A DNA stretch of 64,000 nucleotides from Cohnella terricola (GTDB lineage: Bacteria > Bacillota > Bacilli > Paenibacillales > Paenibacillaceae). Positions 1 to 8,656 of this stretch are shown in pieces. Location of the stretch: contig NZ_VNJJ01000002.1 in assembly GCF_007786475.1 (NCBI RefSeq), positions 310,001 to 374,000 on the forward strand, read 5' to 3'. The position numbers were made by a program, and so were the translations under genes. The notes under the pieces were generated by a model. That model worked only from the letters and a program-made list of their open reading frames with translations. It was not told where the DNA came from and did not search any database. The first letter of the stretch is position 1. Each line of letters starts with the position of its first letter.

Positions 1-123
1 TGCGTGACACGAAGTCTCTATGCCACCCTTCTCCAGTCGCTGCAAAATAGCGCCAAGCTTGCGTTTGACTTCCTCCCGTCCGGAAGTCGGATTATAGATC
101 AATCGGGCACGAATCGTTTCCAA
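1..123 (-). CDS. dagK: Diacylglycerol kinase (DagK family), N-terminal fragment
   Basis: The 41 visible codons read leftward off the window edge. They contain the segment ARLIYNPTSGREEVKRKLG, the first beta-strand and glycine-rich nucleotide loop of DagK/lipid kinases, followed by a predicted helix (AILQRLEKGGIETSCHA). The family phosphorylates diacylglycerol at the membrane. I chose the TTG at 123 because a GAGGGG ribosome site lies about six bases upstream; an ATG at 162 in the same frame would overlap the chelatase gene by 14 bases. The gene directly follows the chelatase gene on the same strand and is probably co-transcribed. The family match is clear; the start is less sure. Confidence 0.75.
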   Translation of the reverse strand, partial: METIRARLIYNPTSGREEVKRKLGAILQRLEKGGIETSCHA

Positions 124-148
124 CCGAATCCCCTCTTCATGTTCTCCA

Positions 149-946
149 TCATGTGTGTGCATGAACGTTCTTCAACCATTCACTCGCCTTGCGGCCGATC
201 CACTCGGCCACGTTCGGATGCGGCATTAATGCACGGCCGTTATAACGACACAGCTCCATCAGGCCGGATTCCTCTAACCGCCTCGGAACAACGGTTTTGG
301 TAAAATACCCTTCGCCCAGGAACAACGCGCATACCAACACCCGGTTCCCAGGCCTCTTGTCTGCGAGCTCCGCCAGCCTCGTCCCGACTTGGCTCGGCAA
401 CAGAAGCGCCGTCGTACCCTCCGCGTATTTCCCTTTCTCCGCGACCTTCTTCGCGATTATCGGGAGCTCTTGCTCACACTTCTCGCGAAAGTCGTCCACC
501 GAGCTGCCGTGTCCGACCAATAAGACGATCTCTTCGCTAGGATCGACGGACATCTCCGACAATCGCTCCGCAACAATGCCAATGATCTCCGGATCCGTCC
601 CCATCGGTTTCTCATAGGTAACCCGCATCGGCGATGTCCGAAAACGCTCCAAGTCCGTCTCTGTTCCGGGCTCCTGGAAAGCCCCCAAAGCCCAACCGAT
701 CTCGTCGACATGCGTGCTCCCGGAAGAGACGAATAACGGCAACGCCAATACATCCGTCACGCCTTCAGCGATCAACCGGTCAATTCCGTCTTGAATTAGC
801 CTACCATCTACCAGTTCCAGAAATCCGGCTTCGATGCGCAAGGCATCTCCCATTCGCTCGCGAACGGTCTCTATCGTTCGGTCCACCAGGGAGACCCATC
901 CGCGATCCGAAGAACCGTGGCTAATGACTAACAAGCCCGGCTTCAT
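149..946 (-). CDS. CbiX/SirB-type sirohydrochlorin chelatase-like protein
   Basis: A 265-residue protein with two repeated class II chelatase halves: LLVISHGSSDRGW near residue 5 and VLLVGHGSSVDDF near residue 145. Each has the HGS motif whose histidine binds metal in CbiX/SirB/CbiK enzymes, and a further histidine lies in FVSSGSTHVDEIG. The family inserts cobalt or iron into sirohydrochlorin in the cytoplasm for cobalamin, siroheme or related tetrapyrroles. The two-domain length fits CbiX-long forms. No other cobalamin or siroheme genes are visible, so metal and product are not determined. It runs straight into the dagK-like gene. Confidence 0.8.
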   Translation of the reverse strand: MKPGLLVISHGSSDRGWVSLVDRTIETVRERMGDALRIEAGFLELVDGRLIQDGIDRLIAEGVTDVLALPLFVSSGSTHVDEIGWALGAFQEPGTETDLERFRTSPMRVTYEKPMGTDPEIIGIVAERLSEMSVDPSEEIVLLVGHGSSVDDFREKCEQELPIIAKKVAEKGKYAEGTTALLLPSQVGTRLAELADKRPGNRVLVCALFLGEGYFTKTVVPRRLEESGLMELCRYNGRALMPHPNVAEWIGRKASEWLKNVHAHT

Positions 947-1090
947 GTATGAGCAGGCCCCTTTCTACTCCGTCTGCATCTTCTTTCATTATCTTCATGC
1001 TAGCGAATCGTCATAGCAATGTCAACGCCGGACGTCGACCTTGCGCGTATTCGTAAATCGACCGCCCCCATGATAAGAACCGTCAGGAAA

Positions 1091-1330
1091 TATCGCCCTG
1101 ACGGCCCTTTTGAGTGTGTTCGCTCCTCTTAGCGATGTTTTTCATCGTACTTGCTCCCCATCGGCGCCCCACAAGCGGAAGTACTATGTTTTTCATCACT
1201 AATCACCCCGGAGGCGAACAAAAAGTGGCGGCTCGCTCCTCTTAGCGATGCTTTTCATCGTACTTACTCGCCACCAGCGCCCCGCAAGGCGGAAGTGCGA
1301 TGTTTTTCATCACTAATCACCCCAGGAACC
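1091..1330. repeat. Two-unit intergenic repeat, 113-bp period (copy of the one at 15.6 kb)
   Basis: Two units begin near 1121 and 1234, 113 bases apart. Each carries two small hairpins of the form GATG-T-rich loop-CATC and ends in a conserved TCACTAATCACCCC. The same sequence family, also as two units and with the same left flank (CCTGACGG..CCTT..GAGTGTGTTCGCTCC), occurs at 15565-15815. A short hairpin (GTCAGG/CCTGAC) lies just left at about 1082-1100. It fills most of the 485-base gap between the chelatase gene and yerC. I see no credible gene here. Confidence 0.8.
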
Positions 1331-1364
1331 TAAAAAAACGAAAAAGATGCCTATACTGTCATAG

Positions 1365-1394
1365 AAAACCGCCGGACGCTGATACGCCGGCGGC
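1365..1394 (-). terminator. Rho-independent terminator of yerC
   Basis: On the minus strand a GC-rich stem (AGCCGCCGG pairing with CCGGCGGTT, 10-base centre) is followed by TTTTC, 38 bases after the yerC stop codon. Confidence 0.8.
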
Positions 1395-1431
1395 TTGCTC
1401 ATCTGCGGAAGTTGTTATAAGGTGCGCTTGA

Positions 1432-1746
1432 TTATTTCGCGTCCGCTTCGTTACCGAATCGGCCGAGCCGCTCCAACGTTAATTTGTAACCATCATTGCC
1501 GTAATTCAGGCAGCGCTTCACACGGGAGATGGTCGCCGTGCTTGCCCCCGTCTCCGTCTCGATCTGATTGTATGTATTGCCTTTGCCGAGCATACGGGCG
1601 ACTTCAAGTCGTTGGGATAGAGATTGAATCTCGTTCACGGTACACAGATCATCGAAAAAGACGTAGCATTCCTCCACGCTCTTGAGCGTCAGGATCGCTT
1701 CGAACAATTGATCTATGGATTTATCGTTAAGCTTCTTAAGTTGCAT
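1432..1746 (-). CDS. yerC: YerC/YecD family TrpR-related DNA-binding protein
   Basis: A 104-residue protein of the TrpR-like YerC/YecD family. The helix-turn-helix is visible around residues 40-75: EIQSLSQRLEVARMLGKG, then TYNQIETETGASTATISRVK. The length matches B. subtilis YerC. In B. subtilis yerC lies beside yerB; here the yerB homolog is about 12.5 kb away at 14184-15242. The regulated genes are not known from the sequence. It has its own terminator at 1365-1394. Confidence 0.88.
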   Translation of the reverse strand: MQLKKLNDKSIDQLFEAILTLKSVEECYVFFDDLCTVNEIQSLSQRLEVARMLGKGNTYNQIETETGASTATISRVKRCLNYGNDGYKLTLERLGRFGNEADAK

Positions 1747-1927
1747 ACCTTCGCATCCTTTCCTCGTTCCGATCTGGCTTCGGTTTCATTGTACTGCTTA
1801 CCTCGCAATTGTTCAAGATCACCGTATTCACGCATTACAGGATTAAAATATCGTTGGGCGCAGGCATCCGTCCATGCCGAAGGCTCCGGCCCGGAATAAC
1901 CTAGTGTTGAAGAAAGGGTGTGACCTC

Positions 1928-2350
1928 ATGAACGATCCGTTTTCTCCCTCTCTGCATAGCTGGACTCCGGGTTACGGACAGGAAAATTATCCGGGAATCG
2001 AAGGCGCGTACTCCGGTCCTCCCGCAGTCATAGAACAGACGGCAGTCCCCGTTCAAGCACCGGCGGCGACTCCGGCGCCGGCCAAAGGAGGACTTCCCTT
2101 CAACCTCTCCAATCTGGGCGACATCAAATCGATTATCGATCGCATGGGAGGCATTGAAGGGGTGCTTTCCACGATGGGCAAGGTCCAGAAATTCATGGCG
2201 ACCATGCAGCAGATGGCCCCCATGCTCAAGCTGTTCATGGGCAAAGGAAAATCCGACGCCCCCGCCATTTCGAAAGGTTCCGCTCCTCGCAGGCGAAGAC
2301 GTCCTTCCGGTTCCAAATCGCGCCGCAAAAAACCGACTAAGCGGCGTTGA
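1928..2350 (+). CDS. Small basic-tailed protein, possibly YqfQ/VrrA-like
   Basis: A 140-residue protein starting at the ATG preceded by AAAGGGTG. The N-terminal half is proline/alanine-rich and looks disordered. Residues about 65-110 form one amphipathic region (FNLSNLGDIKSIIDRMGGIE, then MGKVQKFMATMQQMAPMLK). The last 25 residues are a lysine/arginine tail (RRRRRPSG...RRKKPTKRR). This layout resembles YqfQ/VrrA-type proteins of Bacillales, but I do not recognise it firmly and assign no function. The basic tail could bind nucleic acid or cell wall; that is inference. Confidence 0.6.
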   Translation: MNDPFSPSLHSWTPGYGQENYPGIEGAYSGPPAVIEQTAVPVQAPAATPAPAKGGLPFNLSNLGDIKSIIDRMGGIEGVLSTMGKVQKFMATMQQMAPMLKLFMGKGKSDAPAISKGSAPRRRRRPSGSKSRRKKPTKRR

Positions 2351-2376
2351 CGTGTTTTGCCTATACCCGAGAAACC

Positions 2377-2419
2377 AAAGAGGCTGTTCCTTGTCAACCA
2401 GTCAAGGAGCAGCCTCTTT
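2377..2419. terminator. Bidirectional terminator between convergent genes
   Basis: AAAGAGGCTGTTCCTTG pairs with CAAGGAGCAGCCTCTTT around a 9-base loop, with T-runs on both sides. It serves the small basic protein gene (+) and the DUF1861 gene (-). Confidence 0.9.
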
Positions 2420-2427
2420 TATGCCAT

Positions 2428-3372
2428 TTAGGTCTCATATTCCAGGAATGGATCGGGAATGACGATCATATGGGCTTCCGCGTCGCTGACTCCCGTATAC
2501 AGGGAAGCCGTTCCGTCCGAGTGTCTAATGAGCCCCCCGCTGAAAATGACGTCCACAAGGTCCGTCCGCTTGGCCGGACCGTCGGGAAACATACTTCGGG
2601 AGGCAACCAGCTTGATCGGTGTGCTCCGATGCTCCGCCGGATCGAAGGCGAACACCATCGGATAATAGTGCCGGATATTGTGTTCCTCCATCCAGGCGAT
2701 ATGGCCAAGCACGCCGATGAGTCCGCCCCGAAGCAGGTGCGCCTCGTTCGCTCCGCCCCATTCCTCCCGCAGGAATTGGCCTCGCAGAAGCCGCGCCCCC
2801 GATATCGTCTCCTCCGTCAACTCGTCGAGAGAAGTGATTTCGACGTACCCGATTAAAGCGCGGGCGCCTTCCACCATCATTGGACGGGTAAATACGCCGA
2901 TCCGTCCGTTCTCGAGCTCGATGAGACGAATGTCTTTCATCGTAAGCGGCCCCTTGGCGAACGGCTGCAGCCCACCCACGGAAAATCCCCGGTAGAACAC
3001 CGTTCTCCAAGAAGTAACGTAGTCCGGATCCTCATTGTCGAAATAGACCTCGACGCCCCCGAAAACAAGCTCATCGCCGATGAAAGTAAAAAAAGGATCC
3101 TGAAGCGCGAACACCGGAGCGCCGTTCCTCGGCACCCACACGCCCTGCCGTTCGACGAAAAACATCACTTCGGACGATTCCTTGTTGCGGTCCTCCACCC
3201 GGCCGGCAATGACCGGCTCGCCTTGGTCCATGAATGGGGCGCATATATTATAGACGTCGCGGTTGCCGACGCCGGAGAAGACAAGTTTCTTCCCCTCGGC
3301 GGTCGGATTGCTTGCGACGTATTCCTCTAATAGTTGGACGCTCGATTTTGCCTGATCCGAATACGCAAGCAT
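2428..3372 (-). CDS. DUF1861 family beta-propeller protein
   Basis: A 314-residue protein matching DUF1861, a family predicted to adopt a five-bladed beta-propeller related to GH32/43/130-type enzymes. Repeated blade-like segments end in hydrophobic-Gly-Gly turns (LVFGGVEVYF, VIFSGGLIRH). Family-like segments are FSGVGNRDVYNICAPF (N-terminal), TRPMM (central) and EEWGGANEAHLL. No signal peptide is seen, so it is probably cytoplasmic, acting on a phosphorylated or imported sugar. No sugar genes adjoin it, so the substrate is unknown. The start is supported by GGAGGATTCCCC before ATG. Confidence 0.8.
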   Translation of the reverse strand: MLAYSDQAKSSVQLLEEYVASNPTAEGKKLVFSGVGNRDVYNICAPFMDQGEPVIAGRVEDRNKESSEVMFFVERQGVWVPRNGAPVFALQDPFFTFIGDELVFGGVEVYFDNEDPDYVTSWRTVFYRGFSVGGLQPFAKGPLTMKDIRLIELENGRIGVFTRPMMVEGARALIGYVEITSLDELTEETISGARLLRGQFLREEWGGANEAHLLRGGLIGVLGHIAWMEEHNIRHYYPMVFAFDPAEHRSTPIKLVASRSMFPDGPAKRTDLVDVIFSGGLIRHSDGTASLYTGVSDAEAHMIVIPDPFLEYET

Positions 3373-3483
3373 GGGGAATCCTCCAGACTAACAGAGATGG
3401 CGGCGACGACCTTACTCTATTGTAGTATTCCAAGGCGATCAGGTTTGGGTCCTCCCGCGCCTATTTTTCGAATCCTAGCCCCA

Positions 3484-4485
3484 TTAATGGAGGAAAAAAG
3501 CGAGGAGGTAATAAATCAGCATCGCGAGCAGACTGACGGCCGGAATCGTAATGACCCAAGTCAAGACGATACGTCCCGCCATGCTCCACTTCACATTCGA
3601 GAATTTCTTGGCCGATCCGACACCCAGAATGGAAGACGTTACGGCGTGCGTCGTGCTGACGGGGAAGTGCGACAGTGTCGCGCCCAGAATAACCGACGCC
3701 GATCCCAAGTCGGCAGAGAAGCCGCTCATCGGATCGATCTTGAAAATCTTCGTACCCATCGTCTTGATGATCTTCCAGCCCCCGACGGACGTGCCGAGCG
3801 CCATCGAGATGGCCGCCGACAGCTTTACCCACAAAGGAATGTCGAGCGTTGGCTGGATTTCCGCCGTTACGAGAGCCAACGTTATGATTCCCATTGCCTT
3901 CTGCGCATCATTCGTGCCGTGCGTAAATGATTGAAAAGCGGCCGTGATCACTTGTCCAACTCGGAAAGCTTTGTTCACTCGGTGCGGGCTGAAATTGGCT
4001 AAAATGCGCTTTAATACGAACATGATGCAAAAACCGACGATAAACGCGATGATCGGCGAAAGAATCAGCCATTTGAGAATCGTCGTAAACCCGGAATAGT
4101 TAATCCCTTTCCATCCTTCTGACGCGATGGCCGCGCCGGCTAGCGCCCCGATAATCGCATGGGACGAAGACGACGGAATGCCCAGCCACCAGGTAACCAA
4201 GTTCCAGGCGATCGCCGCGATCAGCGTCGCGATGACGACCGTCAGACCATGCTCCAGCTTAAACGGATCGGTAATGCTGCCTCCGATCGTCTTCGCTACG
4301 CCCGTGAACGTCAGCGCGCCAACCAAATTCATAATAGCCGCCAGCAGGATCGCTCTGCGCGGAGTTAGCGCCCGCGTCGATACCGAGGCCGCGATCGCGT
4401 TGGCGGTGTCGTGGAATCCATTGATGAAGTCAAAACTAAGAGCCAATATGACGATAATGACAACTAAAGACAATGTATAATCCAT
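3484..4485 (-). CDS. pit: Pit-family inorganic phosphate transporter
   Basis: A 333-residue membrane protein with about ten hydrophobic segments and the two inverted PiT signature regions: GFHDTANAIAASVSTRALTP near residue 23 and SFTHGTNDAQKAMGII near residue 190. The family imports phosphate (often as a metal-phosphate complex) using the proton gradient. The length fits the short bacterial Pit class. It is the second gene of a pair with the DUF47 protein (30-base gap), a standard arrangement in Firmicutes. Confidence 0.92.
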   Translation of the reverse strand: MDYTLSLVVIIVILALSFDFINGFHDTANAIAASVSTRALTPRRAILLAAIMNLVGALTFTGVAKTIGGSITDPFKLEHGLTVVIATLIAAIAWNLVTWWLGIPSSSSHAIIGALAGAAIASEGWKGINYSGFTTILKWLILSPIIAFIVGFCIMFVLKRILANFSPHRVNKAFRVGQVITAAFQSFTHGTNDAQKAMGIITLALVTAEIQPTLDIPLWVKLSAAISMALGTSVGGWKIIKTMGTKIFKIDPMSGFSADLGSASVILGATLSHFPVSTTHAVTSSILGVGSAKKFSNVKWSMAGRIVLTWVITIPAVSLLAMLIYYLLAFFLH

Positions 4486-4515
4486 TATATTCTAATCCGT
4501 CCCCGCTTGCGCCGA

Positions 4516-5130
4516 TCAAGAATTGCGCATAATGATGGATTGCAGCGTATTGGCGACATCCTCGCACGAATCGGTCGTTTCTTCCAATCGTTCGTAGATC
4601 TCTTTATGCTTAATCAATTCAATCGGATCGGTCACGTTCTGGAACAGGTGCTTAATACCTTGGCGCATCAGATCGTCGCCTTCGTTCTCCAGCTCGTTGA
4701 TCTTCACGCAGTGCGGCTGCATGGCCAGCAATTTTTTCTGAGAAAGCAGGTAAATCGCTGATTTGATCTCTTGCGAGCAGCGGCGCAAGCAATCACCGAA
4801 ATTGCGAATGAAAGGGTCCGCTTTGACGATATGGTACATCTCGAACCGCGAAGCGCAAGCTTCGATCCCGTCGAGCACGTCGTCCAGCTTCTTGATTAGC
4901 TCCATGATGTCTTCCCGCTCGATCGGCGTAATGAAGGTTTTGTTCAGTTCGGTCAAAATAATGTGAGTGCACTTATCTCCTCTATGCTCGAACTCCTTCA
5001 TTTCTCTTGCGAAAGCGGCGACGTCGGGCAGGTCTCCGTTCACGGCACCTGCGAAATGGTCGACGGTTTCAACGATGATGTCCGCCATTTCCTCCAACGT
5101 CTTAAAAAAAATGTCTTTTTTGCGAAACAC
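4516..5130 (-). CDS. DUF47 (PhoU-like) protein, Pit accessory regulator
   Basis: A 204-residue all-helical PhoU-like protein of family DUF47 (YkaA type), with acidic repeats such as EFEHRGDK and ELENEGDDLMRQGI that form the metal sites of PhoU-like bundles. It starts at GTG (5128-5130), with AAGGG upstream, and heads the operon with pit. Family knowledge: DUF47 proteins sit with Pit transporters and are thought to modulate them. A candidate PhoP box lies upstream at 5167-5205. Confidence 0.9.
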   Translation of the reverse strand: MFRKKDIFFKTLEEMADIIVETVDHFAGAVNGDLPDVAAFAREMKEFEHRGDKCTHIILTELNKTFITPIEREDIMELIKKLDDVLDGIEACASRFEMYHIVKADPFIRNFGDCLRRCSQEIKSAIYLLSQKKLLAMQPHCVKINELENEGDDLMRQGIKHLFQNVTDPIELIKHKEIYERLEETTDSCEDVANTLQSIIMRNS

Positions 5131-5166
5131 GGATAACCCTTCTTTCCCATGTATGTTGCTGGCTCG

Positions 5167-5205
5167 AGTTTACGTATCGTTAATCTTCCGATTACAATCC
5201 GTTAA
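5167..5205 (-). promoter_or_regulatory. Candidate PhoP box (four hexamers, 11-bp period)
   Basis: Reading toward the DUF47-pit operon, hexamers TTAACG, TAATCG, TTAACG and TAAACT recur exactly every 11 bases. This resembles the TT(A/C/T)A(C/T)A repeats with 5-base gaps bound by PhoP in Bacillus. The hexamers are imperfect and the -10/-35 elements are not clear, so this is a prediction. Confidence 0.4.
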
Positions 5206-5409
5206 CTTAATTATTTTATCACAGGGCAGACAAGCTGGGTATATCCCCCGATCGCCACATTCATACTTTTTATTACTTTTTCCTTAGTTGATTATCGCTA
5301 TGCTTCCGTTATTTGGTTGAATCTGGATGATTGAGGAAGAACCTCTTTTCTTCCTCAGCGCTGTGGAAAGCTAATACGTGCGCTAATAAGTTGGCCAGAC
5401 GTGAGTTGT

Positions 5410-6135
5410 TCTATTGTTTCGAGCCATGCCCAGGATTTGGCGCGGTGTGGCACGAGTTAGTCGATTATTTCGAGCTATTCCCGGAGTCTGGCCCGACGCG
5501 GCGTGAGTTACTCGATTTTCTCGAGCTATTCCTCCGGAATGGTGCGACGGGGCTCGAGTAGTTCGATTATTTCGAGCTATTCCCGGAGTCTGGCCCGACG
5601 CGGCGTGAGTTACTCGATTATTTCGAGCTATTCCCAGGGTTTGGCCCGGCGCGGCGTGAGTTAGTCGATTTTCTCGAGCTATTCCTCCGGAACGGTGCGA
5701 CGGGGCTCGAGCAGTTCGATTATTTCGAGCTATTCCCGGAGTCTGGCCCGACGCGGCGTGAGTTAGTCGATTTTCTCGAGCTATTTCTCCGGAATGGTGC
5801 GACGGGGCTCGAGCAGTTCGATTATTTCGAGCTACACCCAGGATTTGGCGCGGTGCAGCATGAGTGTTCGATTATTTCGAGCTATTCCCGGGGTCTGGCC
5901 CGACGTGGCGTGAGTTAGTCGATTATTTCGAGCTATTCCCGGGGTCTGGCCCGGTGCGGCGTGAGTTAGTCGATTTTTTCGAGCTATTCCTCCGGAATGG
6001 TGCGACGGGGCTCGAGCAGTTCGATTATTTCGAGCTATTCCCAGGTTTGGCCCGACGCGGCGTGAGTTACTCGATTATTTCGAGCTATTCCCAGGGTTTG
6101 GCCCGGCACCGCCTGAGTTAGTCGATTATTTCTGC
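5410..6135. repeat. 51-bp tandem minisatellite, about 14 copies
   Basis: From 5461 the unit starting TCGATT recurs every 51 bases; two copies are 50 long. Two versions are mixed: type A (inner part CCCGGAGTCTGGCCCGACGC) and type B (inner part CTCCGGAATGGTGCGACGGG, ending CTCGAGCAGT). The unit is 17 codons, so short frames stay open over several copies, but stops occur and no ribosome site or conserved protein supports translation. The region between 5131 and 6207 contains no other gene. Confidence 0.95.
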
Positions 6136-6156
6136 TTCCAGGCTATCAGAAACACA

Positions 6157-6196
6157 AAATGGTGGCGCAAGGATAACTTCCCTAACACCACCATTT
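6157..6196 (-). terminator. Terminator of the peptide ABC/OsmC operon
   Basis: AAATGGTGG and CCACCATTT form the stem 12 bases after the OsmC stop codon, followed by a modest T-containing stretch on the minus strand. The loop is long, so strength is uncertain. Confidence 0.6.
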
Positions 6197-6207
6197 CTCA
6201 TTTCGCA

Positions 6208-6630
6208 TTAGTTTTTGATGATTTCCGTGCCGTTCAGGATGACCCGATGGGTGATCTTAGCGCTCAGCGAGTCCGATACGGAACAATACTTCTCCGTTCC
6301 CATCTCGATCGCTTTCCAGATGCGATAGTCCGGAATGTCGCCGTCGACGTGGAAAGTGAGCTCGATATCGGTAAACCCTTTAGGCGCTTCTTCCTTGCGC
6401 ACGCCGTTCGCTTCGATCTCGATCCGTTCGATCGAGGGAAGGAATTTCTCGAGAATGAGCACGATGTCCATTCCGATACAGCCAGCCAAACTCCCTATGA
6501 GCACCTCGACCGGAGAAGCGCCGTTGCCTTCTCCTCCCCAAGACGGGGTAGCATCCATGTTGATCGGATATTCCGACGGTCCCGTCGCTTGAAAAAACTT
6601 TTTCCCTTGCCATTTTGTAATAACGCGCAT
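6208..6630 (-). CDS. OsmC/Ohr family protein
   Basis: A 140-residue OsmC-fold protein with the two expected cysteines: one in SLAGCIGMD near residue 51 and one in EKYCSVSDSLS near residue 114. The family reduces organic hydroperoxides with this cysteine pair. The sequence is closer to the general OsmC (YhfA-like) branch than to Ohr. It is the last gene of the TetR-ABC operon, 18 bases after the ATPase gene, so it may be co-expressed with peptide import. GAAGGATGTCAT precedes the ATG. Confidence 0.85.
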   Translation of the reverse strand: MRVITKWQGKKFFQATGPSEYPINMDATPSWGGEGNGASPVEVLIGSLAGCIGMDIVLILEKFLPSIERIEIEANGVRKEEAPKGFTDIELTFHVDGDIPDYRIWKAIEMGTEKYCSVSDSLSAKITHRVILNGTEIIKN

Positions 6631-6648
6631 ATGACATCCTTCTTTCTG

Positions 6649-7617
6649 TTATTTGTTGTTGTATAGATGACAAGCGGTGTAACGCCCCTCGGAAATCCGC
6701 TGCAATTCGGGGACGATCGTCAGGCATTGCGGCATCACATGGGGACAGCGCGTATGAAACACGCAGCCGGACGGAGGATTGCGCGGACTCGGCACTTCTC
6801 CTTCGAGCACGATTCTTTCCCGCCTTTGCTCCGGATCGGGTTGCGGTATCGCAGAGATCAGCGCTTGCGTATAAGGGTGGAGGGGTTCGGAGAATAATGC
6901 CTCCGTGGGTCCGACCTCCATCATCTTGCCTAAATACATGACGCCGACGCGATCGCTGATATAGCGCACGACGGACAGATCATGGGAGATGAATAAATAC
7001 GTGAGCGACAGCCGTTTCTGCAGATCCTGAAGCAAAGTCAGCACTTGAGCTTGTATCGAGACGTCTAACGCCGATACCGGCTCGTCGAATACGACGAACT
7101 TAGGTTCCAAAATAAGCGCCCTTGCGATGCCTACCCGCTGCCGCTGTCCGCCGGACAATTCGTGCGGATACCGGAGCGCATGCCGCGGGGTCAACCCGAC
7201 GACTTCCAGGATGCGGCTCACCTTCTCGGCGACCTCCGAATCGGTCAGGCTGAAATGGGTACGGAGCGGTTCTTCCAATGTGCGTCCGATCGTCCACTTC
7301 GGATCGAGCGAGCCGTACGGATCCTGGAAGACGATCTGCATGTCGGTCTTCAGTTGCCTCATCGGCTCCGCGCCAAGATGCGTGATATCCGTCCCCTCGA
7401 AGAAGATGCTTCCGGAGGTCGGCTCGATCAAGCGCAGCAGCGTTTTGCCGAGCGTCGTTTTTCCCGAACCCGATTCGCCTACGATCGCGAAGGTTTCTCC
7501 CTTGTTGATCTCTAGCGAAACGCCGTCCAACGACTTGGCCGTGCTCCTCGCTCCGAACAGCCCTTTTTTCACCGGATAATGTTTTTTGAGATCCTTGATT
7601 TTAAGAATAGGCGTCAT
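6649..7617 (-). CDS. Di/oligopeptide ABC transporter ATP-binding protein (DppF/OppF type)
   Basis: A 322-residue ATPase with Walker A GESGSGKTT, signature LSGGQRQRV, Walker B FVVFDEPVSALD, and the C-terminal oligopeptide-transporter extension with cysteines (CVFHTRCPHVMPQC) found in OppF/DppF. With its partner it powers import through the two permeases upstream. The ATG at 7615-7617 overlaps the stop of the preceding ATPase gene (ATGA) and follows GGAGGGAGCAG. Confidence 0.92.
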   Translation of the reverse strand: MTPILKIKDLKKHYPVKKGLFGARSTAKSLDGVSLEINKGETFAIVGESGSGKTTLGKTLLRLIEPTSGSIFFEGTDITHLGAEPMRQLKTDMQIVFQDPYGSLDPKWTIGRTLEEPLRTHFSLTDSEVAEKVSRILEVVGLTPRHALRYPHELSGGQRQRVGIARALILEPKFVVFDEPVSALDVSIQAQVLTLLQDLQKRLSLTYLFISHDLSVVRYISDRVGVMYLGKMMEVGPTEALFSEPLHPYTQALISAIPQPDPEQRRERIVLEGEVPSPRNPPSGCVFHTRCPHVMPQCLTIVPELQRISEGRYTACHLYNNK

Positions 7618-8591
7618 TCTGCTCCCTCCTTGTAGAGATGGCATTTGCACCTGTGGCCGTTGCCGAAGTCATACGATTCCGGTTCGACTGTATCGCACAT
7701 CTCCATTCTGGAAGAGCAACGCCCCGCGAATTGGCAGCCTTCCGCATAATCAGCGGGATGAGGAACCTGACCGGAGATGGCTTGCAGCTGGTTCTCTTTG
7801 CCGGTAAATTGCGGCATGGATTTCAGCAGTCCGGCTGTATAAGGATGTTTCGGCTCCTTGAACAACGTCTTGACGTCCCCCTGCTCGACGATCTGCCCCG
7901 CATACATAATGCATACCCGGTCGCAAAGCTCGGCGACGACCCCCAAGTCATGGGTAATCAAAATGATCGCCGTCCCCCGCTCCTTCTGAAGCTTCCGCAT
8001 CAGATCCAGAATCTGCGCTTGGATCGTCACGTCAAGAGCCGTCGTCGGCTCGTCCGCGATCAGCACCTCCGGATTGGAGGCCATCGCCATCGCGATCATG
8101 ACGCGCTGGCGCATTCCCCCGGACAGTTGATGCGGGTAGACGTTCACGACTTGTTCGGGCGACGGAATCCCGACTTCGCTCAGCAGCTCGATCGTTTTCT
8201 TCTGAGCTGCTCTTCCGCTCATTTTGTTATGCTGGCGAACCGCTTCGCGAACCTGCCGGCCAATCTTGAACACCGGATTCAAGGCTGTCATCGGCTCCTG
8301 AAAAATAATCGAGATCCGATTGCCGCGAACGTTCTGCATCTGTTTCTCGGACATGCCGAGCAGGCTTTCCCCGTTCAGCCGGATATCCCCTTCGGCGACA
8401 CGGGCCAGATTATTGGGCAGCAACCGCAGGACGGACAACGATGTAACGCTTTTGCCGCTGCCCGATTCTCCGACAAGGCCTAACGTCTGTCCGGGCTCGA
8501 TATCCAAGCTGACCCCGTTCACGACCTCGACCGGCCCCGAAGGAGTCGCGAATTCAATGGACAAATTATCGATTTCCAGAAGCTTCGTCAT
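7614..8591 (-). CDS. Di/oligopeptide ABC transporter ATP-binding protein (DppD/OppD type)
   Basis: A 325-residue ATPase with [29 protein letters not shown] and the cysteine-containing C-terminal extension ([14 protein letters not shown]). It pairs with the downstream DppF-type ATPase, whose start overlaps its stop by four bases. The order in the operon is permease, permease, binding protein, this ATPase, second ATPase. Confidence 0.92.
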   Translation of the reverse strand: MTKLLEIDNLSIEFATPSGPVEVVNGVSLDIEPGQTLGLVGESGSGKSVTSLSVLRLLPNNLARVAEGDIRLNGESLLGMSEKQMQNVRGNRISIIFQEPMTALNPVFKIGRQVREAVRQHNKMSGRAAQKKTIELLSEVGIPSPEQVVNVYPHQLSGGMRQRVMIAMAMASNPEVLIADEPTTALDVTIQAQILDLMRKLQKERGTAIILITHDLGVVAELCDRVCIMYAGQIVEQGDVKTLFKEPKHPYTAGLLKSMPQFTGKENQLQAISGQVPHPADYAEGCQFAGRCSSRMEMCDTVEPESYDFGNGHRCKCHLYKEGAE

Positions 8592-8623
8592 AGCTGCCTC
8601 CCATGATGAGTTAAAAATGGGGT

Positions 8624-8650
8624 AAGACCCCCGTGCCGCTCGGGGGTCTT
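8624..8650 (-). terminator. Intercistronic hairpin after the peptide-binding protein gene
   Basis: A perfect 10-bp stem (AAGACCCCCG/CGGGGGTCTT) with a 7-base loop lies six bases after the binding-protein stop codon, followed by TACCCCATTTTT. It probably acts as a partial terminator or 3' stabiliser, so that the binding protein is made in excess over the ATPases. Confidence 0.7.
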
Positions 8651-8656
8651 CCTCTA

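Noticed and set aside
5410-6135. CRISPR-like array of regular repeats
   Set aside because: Units are contiguous 51-bp repeats with no unique spacers, no palindromic 25-40-bp repeat and no cas genes nearby.
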